Assembly: GCF_029962835.1 (NCBI RefSeq)
Contig: NC_080579.1
Span: 79,439,959-79,503,958 of the forward strand
Direction: 5' to 3'
Length of the DNA stretch: 64,000 nt
Source: Magnolia sinica
Taxonomy: Eukaryota; Streptophyta; Magnoliopsida; Magnoliales; Magnoliaceae
Shown: one piece after another, positions 1 through 10,752 of the stretch
How the letters are laid out: each line of letters starts with the position of its first letter
How positions within the stretch are numbered: position 1 is the stretch's first letter
Notes under the pieces: model-generated
Told to the model about the DNA's origin: nothing
Seen by the model: the letters and a program-made list of their open reading frames with translations, nothing else
The model's database searches: none
Position numbers and translations under genes: made by a program

Positions 1-48
1 GTGCGATAACGATAATATCGGCCGATAGTATCGATATTTCAAACACTG
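1..48. mobile_element. Right end of an AT-rich inverted-repeat DNA element (cut by window edge)
   Basis: The first 48 bases are rich in cgataatatcg-type words and finish in TTTCAAACACTG. The reverse complement of this end, CAGTGTTTGAAATATCG, matches the left end of the element at 35532-36363 (CAGTGTTCGAAGTATTG) and its right end. I infer that this is the terminal part of another copy of the same family. The rest lies outside the window. Confidence 0.5.
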
Positions 49-1081
49 GGTGTGGCTCACCTTTTGCATGGATTGGGTATCATACAAACCTATGTTGGAC
101 ATTAACTTACCATCCATTGAGGGTGTGTTATCATTTTTGTTTTATAATTACAAACGGATAAGAGGAGGCATAAACAAACACATTAGTGATGATAAACATA
201 TCTTGAAAGATTGATTTTCTGAAATTTGACTTGAATGTAACCTTTTCGGTTTCCATCTCTAGCTGCATCAGATGGGTGTTGAGGATAATGGAAGGATTCC
301 TATAGTGAACTAGGATAGTTCTCCTTTCTTAAAAAAATAAAAAGAAAAGGAAAAAAATAAAATCAGTCCTATGTTATATTGACAGTGCTCAGTATCTACC
401 TAAATAGAATCAAAATCTCAGCTCCTAAGATGGTTATGTTGGTTCTGTGTTGGCTTTGGCTAAGTCGCTTGATTCTTGTCATAGCTTGATTTTAGATGCA
501 AATGCAATTTTAGCTTTGCTTAGCTCGGTTTGTGAAATGCTATTCAAAGCACTGTGAATAAATAAATTGGGTTTGGATACCCAACCGAATTGAAGTGCAA
601 TCATTCAATTCAACTAAAGTGGAAATGACCTAAGGGCCTGTTTGGATGGTAGAAAAAAGGAAAGAAGAAAATAATATTCTAATGATTATCCAATGATGAT
701 TTTCCAAGATTTTCTTTAGTATTGAAATAAGGATTCCGTGTATTCCATTTACATGGGTGTTGTTTGGATCTTAGTTGCAGAATCCTCCTAATTAGGTGTT
801 GCTCACACTTCAAATCCCCACTTGCGATTCCCACACTCACTCCCGCTTCATACTTATTTGTACTAGTTTACATTTTGAAAGGGACGCTTCCCTATTCTCA
901 CATCCGAATTTGTTGCCCTTTGTGTTATGCTTCATGCAACAATAATTTGGATAGCAAGTGGAAATCTTATAAACTCCACAAAATGATCACCTTATATCTT
1001 GTTGGAAATCCCAGGATCTTTTAATGCAGATATTTTATCCCCTGATGATGGTCACCAAAAAGGGGTAAGAGCGAGACTCAC
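49..1081. other. No gene recognised; intron or flank of the MIOX fragment
   Basis: I see no coding exon here. If the MIOX copy were complete, its last exon (FNKYDLYSK onwards) should lie in this stretch on the minus strand, but no such sequence is visible. A word ctaagggcctgtttgg near 632 resembles the terminal repeat of Harbinger or hAT MITEs with a TAA duplication, but I could not find the matching right end. Confidence 0.4.
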
Positions 1082-1529
1082 TTGAACACGTGAAGCCACT
1101 TCAACATTTCCTTGTCCTCGTCATCCATGAGATACGTGTAAGCTCCATAGCGATGCATAACTGGAGAAAAAAAAGAAGAAGAAAATTGCCTATGTCAGCA
1201 CAAGCAAATCTGATGTGTTAGAGGAAAAACAGTCACAGTCAGCAGTGGGGTGGTGCCTACCATAAAAGGAATGGAATCTGATGATGAAGAGCGCGGCTGG
1301 CGGGAGAGTCATCTGGTGTCCCTTTGCCACCTGTCAAAGAAGATGCCACATCAGCATCAAGAAACAAACAGAGAGTGCAGACTATTGAAAATGTGACATG
1401 GCGTACCAGGTGCATGTACTCATCATGGCCCCATGACATGGTGACTTCATCGAGACCACAATTCTCTGAGTAGATCCCCAGCTTCGTACTGAAAACTGGG
1501 TTTTTATAATCAGGATTTTCCTTTAAATA
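1082..1529 (-). pseudogene. MIOX: myo-inositol oxygenase gene fragment, three internal exons
   Basis: Myo-inositol oxygenase is a cytosolic di-iron enzyme that cleaves myo-inositol to D-glucuronate. Three exons with consensus splice sites are seen: 1529-1407 (41 codons, starting YLKENPDYK), 1330-1261 (starting [11 protein letters not shown]) and 1160-1082 (ending LKWLHVF). Donors are GTACGC, GTAGGC and GTGAGT; acceptors end in CAG. The frame stays open across all three. SWGHDEY and IIRFHSFY carry two of the family's iron-binding histidines. The upstream exons (first iron ligands, substrate loop) and the last exon with the FNKYD aspartate are absent from at least 2.7 kb upstream and 1 kb downstream. 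The piece covers roughly residues 180-270 of the about 310-residue plant enzyme. It could be a captured fragment or the middle of a gene with very long introns; I favour a fragment because pieces of unrelated genes lie beside it on the same strand. Confidence 0.85.
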
Positions 1530-2641
1530 CTGCAGTGCGAAAAGAACCGGTTAGTGGTTTTCTGACTTTCAGTAGCATTACAGTAAATGCTTATCCTCGT
1601 GCAACTTCTTGGAAGACCTGGGAACCTAACAGAATGTAACTTAATTATAAGCACTTGTTGAAGCAGAAAGCAAGCATCATAGAACAAGAAAACCTTCTAC
1701 AGCCAACCATTTCAATATTGAGTTAACCAAATAAATCATTGAATCATGCATAAACAAAAGGGATCTTTAGCTTCAACGTCTAACATATGAACAAAGCAAA
1801 AAGGCAACAGATAACGAAACTCATCAAGAAAAGGATTCCCCATTCTGAGAGAATTTTAACATCTGTGATGTTTGTAGTCAGGCCAAACTGGTTTAGTACA
1901 ACTCCACCAAAAAAGAAACCCAGTATCTGCAACCAAGTGGGGGATCTCAATTATCACCGTAATAGAATGAGAGTGAAATCAATAGGACACATCAAGCTCC
2001 TTAGTTCGCAGATAAACCATCTAAGGTTACATTTTTTTTTGCAAATGATTCATAGAGTAACAAAGAGAAATAAAACTAAAATATTAGGACCAAGACTCAA
2101 ACTAAATATGATGGCCATCAGATATAAATGCTAAAGAATCACACACAACTTAAAGAGAACTATTAAAAGGTAGGTAAGTAAGGCAGTCCCATCAGAATAT
2201 TAAACAATTGTTAAACAATGGAGCTTAGTAAAATGGCAATGGTAAGAATAATCGAAAAGAAGGCAATGGTGATTGGTGAGATATTCATTGCAAATTTTTT
2301 TAAAGAAACCTTTCACAAGAACATGGAATCAAGCAGGATCTGAAAATATTGGCAACAATTTTATTGTAGTAAAGACTAAAGTAAAATTCTGTGCCTCAAC
2401 ACTGTTTTCAAACTGTTTAGAACCCAGTCTACATAGCATTGCAAGATGTCAGCCTATTGCAAATTAATAATTCAGAAACCCTGTTCGATAGTTTGTTTAT
2501 TTTTATAAATGAAATATGCTTTAAGGAATCCTTGGTATGAGCTAGCCAAACTAAAATGTAAAATAAAGGGCAGGATGCAAGAACAATGATCAATCTTGAC
2601 AAATTGGAAGTATCAGTCTAACAAAATCAATCAGCTTTGAT
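1530..2641. other. No gene recognised
   Basis: AT-rich sequence with only short open frames of no recognisable family. No upstream MIOX exon could be found. It may be intron sequence carried along with the MIOX fragment. Confidence 0.4.
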
Positions 2642-2833
2642 CTAGCCATAAAAGGAGTGTGCAGTTACTAGAAGCATCTTCTCCACCACTAATTTCTCCC
2701 TTGACATGGCAACATTCACCTGATCCTCATCAAATTTCCTAGTTTTCTGGTCCACTCCTAGCTTGGCTAATACAGCCCCTGAAGAAACCTTTAGCTCCCT
2801 TCTCTTTAACGGCAACTGCAGGGTATCCACCAA
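2642..2833 (-). other. Unassigned possible exon (about 60 codons)
   Basis: An open minus-strand stretch is preceded by an acceptor-like CCCTGCAG at about 2817-2824 and reads LPLKRRELKVSSGAVLAKLG, then about 40 more residues before a TAG. Base composition is less AT-rich than its flanks and resembles the neighbouring MIOX and zinc-finger exons. I do not recognise the protein family. It may be a fourth captured exon, or part of the HUA1-like or MIOX pieces in a non-homologous region, or a chance open frame. Confidence 0.25.
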
Positions 2834-2988
2834 AAATATGATAGAAAAAGCTCAATCTTCCTCAAACATTTTAAAACAATTTATGAGTGACAAAAGACAA
2901 ACTTGAGTGCCAAGAGTTAAGTTGTATAAATGCATGAAAATCTGGCTAGGCAGGTGACCAAAATAATTCCTGCAGACATGAATCTCAC

Positions 2989-3968
2989 CCACCAGTCTTG
3001 AGGTAGAATGGACAATACACTTCACCCTACAGAATACACAAGCAATGCATATGAGAGAAGAGAGGACACTGCATGTTTTACTCAATTGTGCCGCTAATCA
3101 TTACTTGTGAAAACCTTTAAACTATGACCTTCTAAAGATCACATGCTGGAGGCACTATTTTCCAAAGGAAAACAGTTTTTACAGCAACAGGCTCCAATGA
3201 TTGCCCCAGTAGACCGTAGAGAGTACAATACATGAGCTTAAAAATGAGAAGTTATAGAAGAGTTCTACATGATTATAACCCAACAAAGATCATCGAGGAT
3301 AGAGCCAGTGACAACTGACAATTGATATACGACATTATCTCCTGAAAAGCTATTGCATGTGAAAAGTAGAGAACTGGCTTTTTATAAATAGAGAAGAAGA
3401 AAATAAAATATGGATATCGTGCTGATTAAGGGTGTGTTTGGTTGGACCAAATATCACCAAATTTCATGATATTCTGCCCTAAATTAGGCTGATTAATCAT
3501 GAAGTTTCATGATATCTGGTGCAACCAAATGCACCCTAAATCTTTTTACAGTTTCTTACCGGTCTTATTGGCAATCCCTTGGGATTATGCAACAATGCTG
3601 GGGTGAATGGAACAAATGTCTTCATTGGCTTTCCATTTGCCTCATCATCCTTCATAGCTGATTCATTCTGCTCTCCGCTACCCGAATATTGTCCACCTGA
3701 TGGTATTTGAACATCTTTCGGGTGATGAAACTTGCAATTCAAACCAAATTTACACTGGCCAATCTTCGCATAATACTGTAATATGTTTGAAAGTTACAGG
3801 ATGGGGTGGATAACAAGTGAAGAATATCTTATAAATATAAGAACACAAAAAAGCAGGGATAAATACAATACTCTTATAAGAACACAAAAAAGAAGAATAT
3901 CTTACCGAACATATTGGCTCAGATGGCCTCTCAGGTAACACAGAAGTATCAGCTGTTACCAAAGCACC
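2989..3968 (-). pseudogene. HUA1-like CCCH zinc-finger gene fragment, three exons
   Basis: Plant HUA1 (ENHANCER OF AG-4 1, C3H37 type) is a nuclear RNA-binding protein with tandem CX8CX5CX3H fingers. Exon 3968-3906 encodes 21 residues containing SVLPERPSEPICS. Exon 3775-3560 encodes 72 residues beginning YYAKIGQCKFGLNCKFHHPK and completes one finger: the first Cys comes from the previous exon, then Cys, Cys and His follow at the family spacing. Exon 3026-2989 reads GEVYCPFYLKTG, the start of the next finger, but the expected CKYGATCRYNHP half was not found downstream. Splice sites are consensus (acceptors CTGTAG, ATTACAG and CTGTAG). Fingers before and after are missing, so the piece is about 105 residues of a protein of more than 400. 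It lies on the same strand as the MIOX and gamma-tubulin pieces. Confidence 0.8.
3430..3536. mobile_element. Tourist-like MITE (PIF/Harbinger type), 107 bp
   Basis: The element begins GGGTGTGTTTGGTTG and ends CAACCAAATGCACCC, a 15-bp terminal inverted repeat with one or two mismatches. It is flanked on both sides by TAA (3427-3429 and 3537-3539), the target duplication typical of PIF/Harbinger elements. It sits in the intron just downstream of the large zinc-finger exon. Confidence 0.8.
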
Positions 3969-4298
3969 CTACAGTCACACATAAATCATAAGAAAGGAGA
4001 GGCAATATTAAATGAGTGACAGTCAAACCGGATATTGAAGCAGAAAGCAGGGATTAAAGGTCCTCAAGAATTCCAGAAACATTTTTTAGTCGATTAAAGA
4101 AAATGCAGCTGAATGTTTAGTTCAGAAAATAAAGTACAACATAAGCATTACATCAGATAAATACCAGATACTGGTGCTTCAAGCATCACAGGCACAAGTT
4201 TTGATAGATTCTAGAATTGTATCTAGAAAAAAAAATGCAATGTTAGAGATTCTGTGGATAAATATGGGATACAAGATTATAATGTTGTCAGTTCTATT
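3969..4298. other. No gene recognised upstream of the zinc-finger fragment
   Basis: AT-rich intron-like sequence up to the Copia insertion site. No exon of the HUA1-like gene or gamma-tubulin could be recognised in it. Confidence 0.4.
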
Positions 4299-4303
4299 GC
4301 TAT

Positions 4304-5967
4304 TGTAAGTGCTATATTGTATAAAGCACACCTTTGGTTGTCAAATTTCGTTTAGACAAAATAGCTTATGAAGTGGTCCATCTAATGTGGATCAAGATGG
4401 AAAGTTCAAGTCCTCACTTCAAGTCAAGCAAGTTCAACATCTACTATGGTTCAAGACCTTACTGAAGTTCAAGTCATGAAGTAGATCAAGATGGAAAGTT
4501 CAAGCTTTAAGTTCAAGTTCTACTACACTTCAAGTAGAAGATCAAGCTCCATCTTCAACTACATGTTCTATTGAAGAATCAAGCAAAAGAACAAGTTCCG
4601 TGAAGTTCAAACTTCAATGTTCAGTCTTTTCAGGTATAATAGACCCTAGAAAGACCTTAGGCTTAAGTTCTTTCAAGAGACAAACTTATATAGGTTTTTA
4701 TACTTTTGTTATGCTTAAGTTCGACTAGTATAGGCTTAGGTTTGGCTAGTTTAAGTTGTGGCTCGACCAGTCTAAGAAAATCTTTGACCAGTCCAAGTTT
4801 AAATTCCAAAAAATGGATTTTTCTATTGCTTCCTCAACCAGTCGAGTAGACTGCTCGACCAGTCGAAGAGGGGCCTTCGACCAGTCGAGGGTTGCTCATC
4901 TCGAAGTCCAGTAACTAAATTTTGGCACCCTCGACCAGTCGAGCAGGGCCTTCGACCAGTCAAAGAACCGTTTTATCTGAACACGCTCAAAATTTGAAAA
5001 TTTGTTGATCCTTAGACGAGTCGAAGCAACAACCTTTCAGCCTATAAATAGAGGCCTTCTCTCAATCCGAAATTACCAATCCAAGCTAGTAAAAGCCTTC
5101 ATCAAGAGAGAGAGAGAGAAGTCCCCATTATCTTCAATTTATTGCATGGTATTTTTAATATTTCTTTAATAGCCTTTTGTTTTAATTCCTTGATCTCTTT
5201 TTTATGAATCTTATTCTTTAAAGAGAGCAATTACTCTTCTTTGAGATCTTGAGGAATTCAAACAACTAGCCTTTGGTTTGAATTGATTTAAAATCAATCT
5301 AGAACCTAGAACCCTTGTTTATGTGACCGGACATTGAACAATCTACTATAAGAGAAGCAGTTCTACAGGCTACATCAAGAGATACGTTTTCAAGGTGAAG
5401 ATAAGTATATTTTATCTTTTGTGTTTTGGTTTCATTGAGATAGCCAGAAAATCTCAGTGAGGGGTTTTTGTTTGTGATAGCCCTTTAAAATCACAACTGT
5501 ATAAGGTTTTAAGGTGACCCTGTGAAAAACCTTCTTTATAGTGAAAGACAATATCAAATGGATATTGATTATTGGGGAGTAGAGTAGGTGTGGTTGTTTG
5601 AGAAAAGTTGTTGTACATACCGAACCACTATAATTCTTGGTATTGTGGTGAATGTTTACTTTTTGCATTTGTGGAGAATGGTTGTAATTTTATTTATGCA
5701 AAAATGGTGAATGTTTGTAATAGATAGCTTATTTTTTCTCTTGCCCGGTTTGAGATCTTGATCCTTACGATCATTCGTGAAATAAGGTTGTCCTACTCCT
5801 ACCTAAACTTTGTTTTGGGTGAAGGTTGTCCTACGAACTAGTTTGAATCAATTTTTCAATACTAGTGTGATTGAGTTTCTGATTTACTTATTATTTTAGT
5901 ACTTTAAGTTTTATTTAGCATAGTTCTATTCACCCCCCCTCTAGGACTGTTAAGCTATCCCTTTTCA
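4304..5967 (+). repeat. 5' LTR of the Copia element
   Basis: It starts TGTAAGTGCTATATTG and ends CCCTTTTCA. A TATA box (TATAAATA, 5043-5050) precedes a likely transcription start in the region gaggccttctctc. Four copies of the near-palindromic word cgaccagtcga lie at about 4840-4970. The stretch 4300-4660 is rich in the word caagttcaa. It matches 19870-21532 almost throughout with scattered substitutions and small indels. Confidence 0.93.
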
Positions 5968-5969
5968 AG

Positions 5970-5982
5970 TGGTATCAAAGCT
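5970..5982 (+). other. Primer-binding site, tRNA-iMet
   Basis: TGGTATCAAAGCT begins two bases after the 5' LTR. It matches the complement of the 3' end of plant initiator tRNA-Met (TGGTATCAGAGC) with one difference. This site primes minus-strand DNA synthesis in most plant Copia elements. Confidence 0.9.
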
Positions 5983-6045
5983 AAGTTGCTCATTTTTTAT
6001 TTTTTTTTGGATTAATTTCCTTGAGTTAAAAGATTTAGAGCTTTC

Positions 6046-7622
6046 ATGATGTCAAATTTCAATAGCTTGTTTATTACCAGGCCACCACCTTTTGATGGCT
6101 CTAACTATGTCACGCCCCAAACTCGGAAACCGGGCTCATAAAATTCTCGATTTCCGAATCCGGTGCCGACAGCCTCCGTAGAACCCCATTCTCGGCTTAG
6201 GCATTGATGGAACTAAATCTATGAAAGAAACTGCATTCTTTTCATGGACTGCAGCTCAGAAAAGCAAAAGCAGTGCTAATGCTAAGGCCTTAAATGCCAT
6301 AACTTGTGCTCTATCACCTGATGAATTTAAGAGAATTATTTCATGTGATACAGCCAAACAAGCCTGTGATATTCTTGAAATGACACATGAAGGAACTTCT
6401 ATAGTCAAGAAATCAAAAGTTTAAATCCTCACTACAAAAATTGAGGAAATTCGTATGGAAGAGAATAAAACTTTCATGGACTTCTATACGAAACTAAATG
6501 ATATAGTAAATTCCATGTGGGGTCCAGGAGATGGAATGTCAGAAAGCAAGGTCTATGCAAAAATACTGCAATCTCTTCCGGAGAGATTTAATAAGTAACT
6601 GCCATTCAGGAATTAAGAGATACTAATTATATGAAGGTTGAGGAGTTAGTTGGTTCTCTCCAAACATATGAGTTAAATTTTAAAGTTCCTAAAGGTAAGT
6701 CCATAGCTCTAAAATCATCTAAATCTGTTTCAAAGGAAAATTGTGTTAATTTTGATATTGAAGATACAGAAGATGATATGGCTTTACTTGCTAAATTTTT
6801 TTACAGAATTTTCAAAAACAAGAAAAGATCAGATTTTCAAAAACCATCTGACAAAAGAAAAGGAAAATCTAAATTTTGGAAATCTGTAAAGGACAGTCAA
6901 TGTTTTAACTGCCATGAATATGGGCACTTGGCGAATAAATGTCCAAAAAGGGATAAGTCAAAAAGAAAGGGTATGTTAACTACTTGGGATGAATCATCCG
7001 GCTCTGACAGTTCTTCTGAGTCTGATGAATCAGAACAAGAAAACACAAATGATGTAAAAGCCCTAATGACTATAGCTAGAGTCACCTCCTCAGATAGTTG
7101 TAACTTATCTGATTATGAAAATTTCAAGAGTGACTCTGAAAATGAGAATGAAGATGATCTTCAAGACGCTTACAATGCCTTATACAGGGAAAGTTGTAAG
7201 ATTGCTGTCAAACTAAAAATTCAAAGAGAAAAATATCTTAAATTAAAAGAAGAACTTGAAAATAATGTTTTAGAAAAATCTCGTCTTTCAAATTGTTTTG
7301 AAAAAACAATACTAGACTTAAATTTCAAAACCTCGGAGTTAGAAAAACTCATAATTGAAAATGAGAATCTAAAATTCAAAATTTCTTCTTTTTTGAGTTC
7401 TAAGGATACTTGGAGATATGCTCACAGAGACCAAAACTGGAAAAACTGTTAACCTCATCCAGAAAATGTGGTGACAAATCAGGTCTGGGCTATTTCAAAG
7501 ATAATTCTCTGAAAAACAAGAATTCATCTCCTATATTTGTAAAAGGAGAATCCTCAAACTCAGAAGGTAAGACTTTGAGAAACTATGGTCAAAATGATTT
7601 CAAAAATCCAAAATCTTTATAA
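6046..7622 (+). pseudogene. gag: Copia gag, interrupted
   Basis: Gag forms the cytoplasmic particle that packages the element RNA. The likely start is at 6046 (MMSNFNSLFITRPPPFDGSN). After DGSNY about 100 bases are replaced by unrelated DNA (see 6109-6205); the UBN2-type gag domain resumes near 6212 with the FSWTAAQKSKSSANAKALN region and EMTHEGTSIVKKSK. A stop at 6422 and others near 6595 break the frame. From 6631 the frame is open for 273 codons: a basic stretch, a CX2CX4HX4C zinc knuckle (CFNCHEYGHLANKC, 6901-6942), an acidic Ser-rich region, and a coiled coil at about 7190-7400. The end of the domain runs into the next frame after 7452. The protein cannot be made as one piece from this copy. 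Confidence 0.88.
6109..6205. other. Foreign patch inside gag, LTR-end-like
   Basis: Between DGSNY and the next gag block the sequence turns to tgtcacgccccaaactcgg and about 80 more bases unlike gag. Opening words of this kind (TGTMACRCCCC) also begin the LTR-like segments at 55499 and 57902. The gag codons that should be here (the Trp-rich start of the domain) are missing, so this is a replacement rather than a clean insertion. Confidence 0.5.
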
Positions 7623-7697
7623 GTTTCTAAGACTAATTTTAATGCCATCAGCTATAGAAATCAAAGACATAACAAACCTCCTTTAGCTGAAAAAATA

Positions 7698-8210
7698 GTG
7701 GACTTACTCAAAGAGCTTCTAAAATCCAACTCAGATGGAATCGGAGTTAATAGAAAGGGGAGAAATACAAATCCCCTGAAACAGAGAAAAACTAATGGAA
7801 CTCCTAAACCCAGAACCATAATGAAATGGGTTCCAAAGGTTACATGTCTTTTTAACCACACAGCCTTCAAAGCCACTAGCCGTTCAAAATGGTACCTAGA
7901 CAGTGGATGTTCAAGACACATGACAGGTGACAAAGAAATATTCACCAACTTCAAGGAAGTAAACGACGGATTAGTTACTTTCGGTGATGGAAGCAATTGC
8001 AGAATCATAAGGCAAGGTACTATTCAACTCTCTAATCTTCCTCCATTTGAGAATGTTTTGTATGTTGAAGGTCTCAAACATAATCTCCTAAGTATTTTTC
8101 AAATCTGTGATAACAAACACAGTGTAAAATTTACAAATCACGGATGTGAGATTTCAAACGAGAAGGGATGTGTGATATTAAATGGTCATTGGACTTCTGA
8201 GAATTACTAG
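7698..8210 (+). pseudogene. Copia protease region
   Basis: This is the aspartic protease domain that matures the gag-pol polyprotein. The active-site block is WYLDSGCSRHMTGDKEIF, with the catalytic Asp in DSG at about residue 68 of the open stretch, followed by VTFGDGS and NVLYVEGLKHNLLSI, all typical of Copia proteases. The frame closes at TAG 8208, just before the GAG-pre-integrase block (LWHKRLGHVNFRNIYRLSK, about 8274-8330), which should be continuous with it. Confidence 0.88.
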
Positions 8211-8866
8211 ATCATCAATGACTCATGCTCTTGTAACTTTTCATGTTACATAGTCCAAATAGACGAAACAGAACTATGGCATAAACGTCTTGGACATGTT
8301 AACTTTAGAAATATTTATAGATTGAGCAAAAGAGATCATATTCGTGGCTTACCTAAATTAAAAAAAGGTAGAAAAGATCTGTGGCGCATGTCAGATTGGC
8401 AAGCAAACTAGGAGTAGTCACAAGAAAGTGAACTCCTTAGCCACAATCAAACCTCTTGAACTACTCCATATGGACTTGGTAGGACCAACGAGAATGGAAA
8501 GTAGAGGCGGAAAGAAGTATTTTCTGGTTATTGTTGATGATTTTACCTGATATACTTGGGTAGCTTTCTTAAGAGAAAAATTAGAGACTCTCGATGAAGT
8601 CAGAAGAATTTTAAAACCAATTCAGACTGAAAAAGAAGTACATGTGATCAAAATCAGAAGTGATCATGGTATTGAGTTTGAAAAAAGCAATTTTGAGAAG
8701 TACTGTACATACCATGATATATCACATGAGTTCTTTGCTCCTAAAACACCTCAACAGAATGGGGTTGTTGAAAGAAAGAACATGGTGTTACAGGAAATGG
8801 CTAGTGTAATGCTAAATAGCATGAACTTACCAAAAAACTTATGGGCTGAAGCTGTTAATATTGCTT
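8211..8866 (+). pseudogene. Copia integrase, N-terminal part, split by the LINE
   Basis: Integrase inserts the cDNA into the genome. The zinc-binding pre-integrase block (ELWHKRLGH) is followed by the catalytic core: first Asp in MDLVGP (about 8470), second Asp in IRSDHGIEF (about 8665), and the Glu in NGVVERKN (about 8770). At least three stops or frameshifts are present, including a TGA inside the core at 8548. The frame is cut at WAEAVNIA by the LINE and resumes at 15747 with TACYIINRVYARKAKD. Confidence 0.9.
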
Positions 8867-9071
8867 TAAAATTTTTATTTTTATTTTTTTTAAAAAAACC
8901 GGTAATCTTATATTTCATTCTGAACAAAAACTTACAATTTCGGGTCTTCTCAGGAAAAAAGGACCTGAAGAGGACCTATCGTAACAACTTCCTATCCATA
9001 CGGATCTGAAAACCAATAATAATAAATAAATAAAAAAACAGGCCCTCAACTAAAAGGAACATGAAAAAACA

Positions 9072-9776
9072 CTACCTTTCCCTTATGTTTCCTAGACCCA
9101 CCCTGTCTAAGAAAATAAGACCACGCACCTGCTCGGGAAGCTCGGTCCAAGAACTGCTGGAAAACCGAGCTTGGGACATACTCCTGGCGCAGGCTAGCGC
9201 ATCAGCCGGGGCGTTGCCTTCTCTAAAGATGTGCTGAAACTCTATCTGGCCAAGAAGGCAAAGCTTCTCCGTCCTTGTCGTCCAGCCTTTCCATTTCCAC
9301 CCAAGGCTAAAATTTTCTTTAAACAACTTGATCACCAATTCTGAATCCGATTCTACTACCACCTTAGAAAAGCCTTTCTCTATACACATTGCTAGGCCGT
9401 AGTGAGCCGCGCGCACCTCGGCCCCAATGTTAGACAGTACCCCATATTCGAGAGAGAAAGCGAATATGAATTGACCTTTGTCATTTCTACAGACACCGCC
9501 GCCCCCTGCCAAGCCCGGGTTACCTTTAGAAGAGCCATCCACATTCACTTTGACCCATCCCATAGGTGGTCTATGGCAGGTAACTATAGAGTGACAACCC
9601 TTCCTTGCTCCGCCTGGGCCAACTGCTCGCTGAGGAAGACTGATAGAGACAGAGCCTGATCGATTTCCCACTTCTTTGTTTCCCATTCTGGATAACCACC
9701 AGGAGGCACGAGCTATGACTGGACCCGCTGCAGGGGGTTTGCTCTCGAAAACCGACATGTTTCTTGCTTTCCACAA
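9072..9776 (-). pseudogene. LINE ORF2, RNase H domain
   Basis: An RVT_3-type RNase H domain closes ORF2 and degrades the RNA strand of the hybrid. It begins WVKVNVDGSSKGNPGLAGGG (catalytic Asp in NVDGS), continues with Glu in NIGAEVRAAHYGL, Asp in VVVESDSELVIKL and the closing FREGNAPADALA with another acidic residue. All four acidic positions are visible. It joins the zinc-binding domain upstream (9783-10448) across a stop near 9784. Confidence 0.9.
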
Positions 9777-9782
9777 TTCCCA

Positions 9783-10617
9783 CTAGATGAAGGCTGGAAC
9801 TAATTGCATGTTGGTGTGGTGCGCATTACTGACTGAATAAGCCCTCCTCCATAGCGTAAACCTAGCTTCTACTGTGGAGGCCTGTAAAATATTGATACCG
9901 AAAGACCTCCCAAAATGGTCCCACACTGAAGCAGCTAACTCGCCATCTAGAAAAAGGTGAGACAGAGACTCACCGGCTGGGCCCTGATCTAATCCGACTT
10001 TGCAGCAGACCCATTTCGATGCTAACTGAATGCCCCTAGATTGAATAGCCATATCCACCGGAACCGAATTATTAAGGAGTTTCCACACAAAAAGAGAAAT
10101 TTTTGGTGGCAACTTCCCATGCCAAACCCACCTCGCCCAATCTTTCGTGGGTGACTGCGGTCTGGTTGCTTCCCACGCTGATTTGTCTGTAAATTTTCCT
10201 GATGGAGTGAACGGCCACACAGGAGAGTCAGGGTCCTCTGATAAGCAGTAACCCCCTTGAAAAATACTTTCAACAATCTGTTGAGGAAGCATTAAAAAGA
10301 CCACTGTTGGAGGGAGAGGGCCAACCGGGCGTAAAATCTGATTCACCTTCAACGTCCTTATCTCTGCTGGAATGTCCTTGTTACGTAGTTTTGAAGGGGC
10401 GCCCAAGACCGGTCCAATTCTCTTGCCAACACCTGCATTCTCCCTCACCTATACTCCATTGTACCTTATCATTTAAAAACGGCAGGAGATACCTCATCCT
10501 CTTCCAGGTTGGAGAGCCATATTCATCGTTGATTCCTGAGGTCGATAATTCCTGCCTCAAACCATACTTTGCAGCCATGAACGAGGCCCATAAGCTAGAT
10601 TCCCTCTGAAATTTCAA
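9783..10617 (-). pseudogene. LINE ORF2, zf-RVT domain and linker
   Basis: This stretch joins the reverse transcriptase to RNase H. The part from 10448 includes FTPSGKFTDKSAW, KLPPKISLFVWKLLNNSVP and ESLSHLFLDGELAASVWDHF, which is the zf-RVT arrangement common in plant LINEs, although the usual zinc cysteines are partly lost. Upstream (10617-10381), WASFMAAKYGL and WKRMRYLLPFL belong to the RT C-terminal linker. The two pieces are in different frames, so a frameshift lies near 10390. Confidence 0.85.
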
Positions 10618-10752
10618 AATCTAGGCCATTTTGATCTGAAACGCATGCATAACTTCCAATAATTTCCGAATTCCGAGCCCACCTTCCTCCTTCGACCTGG
10701 CTATGGATTTCCAACTCCTCCAATGCAGCTTCCTTTTACCATCACTCAAACC

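Noticed and set aside
1787-2134. Plus-strand open frame of 115 codons, rich in Lys and Arg
   Set aside because: AT-rich composition, no motif, and lies in probable intron sequence of the minus-strand fragments.
5970-5982. tRNA-Met-like sequence
   Set aside because: Only the 3'-end complement is present; it is a primer-binding site, not a tRNA gene. The same holds for 31993-32003.
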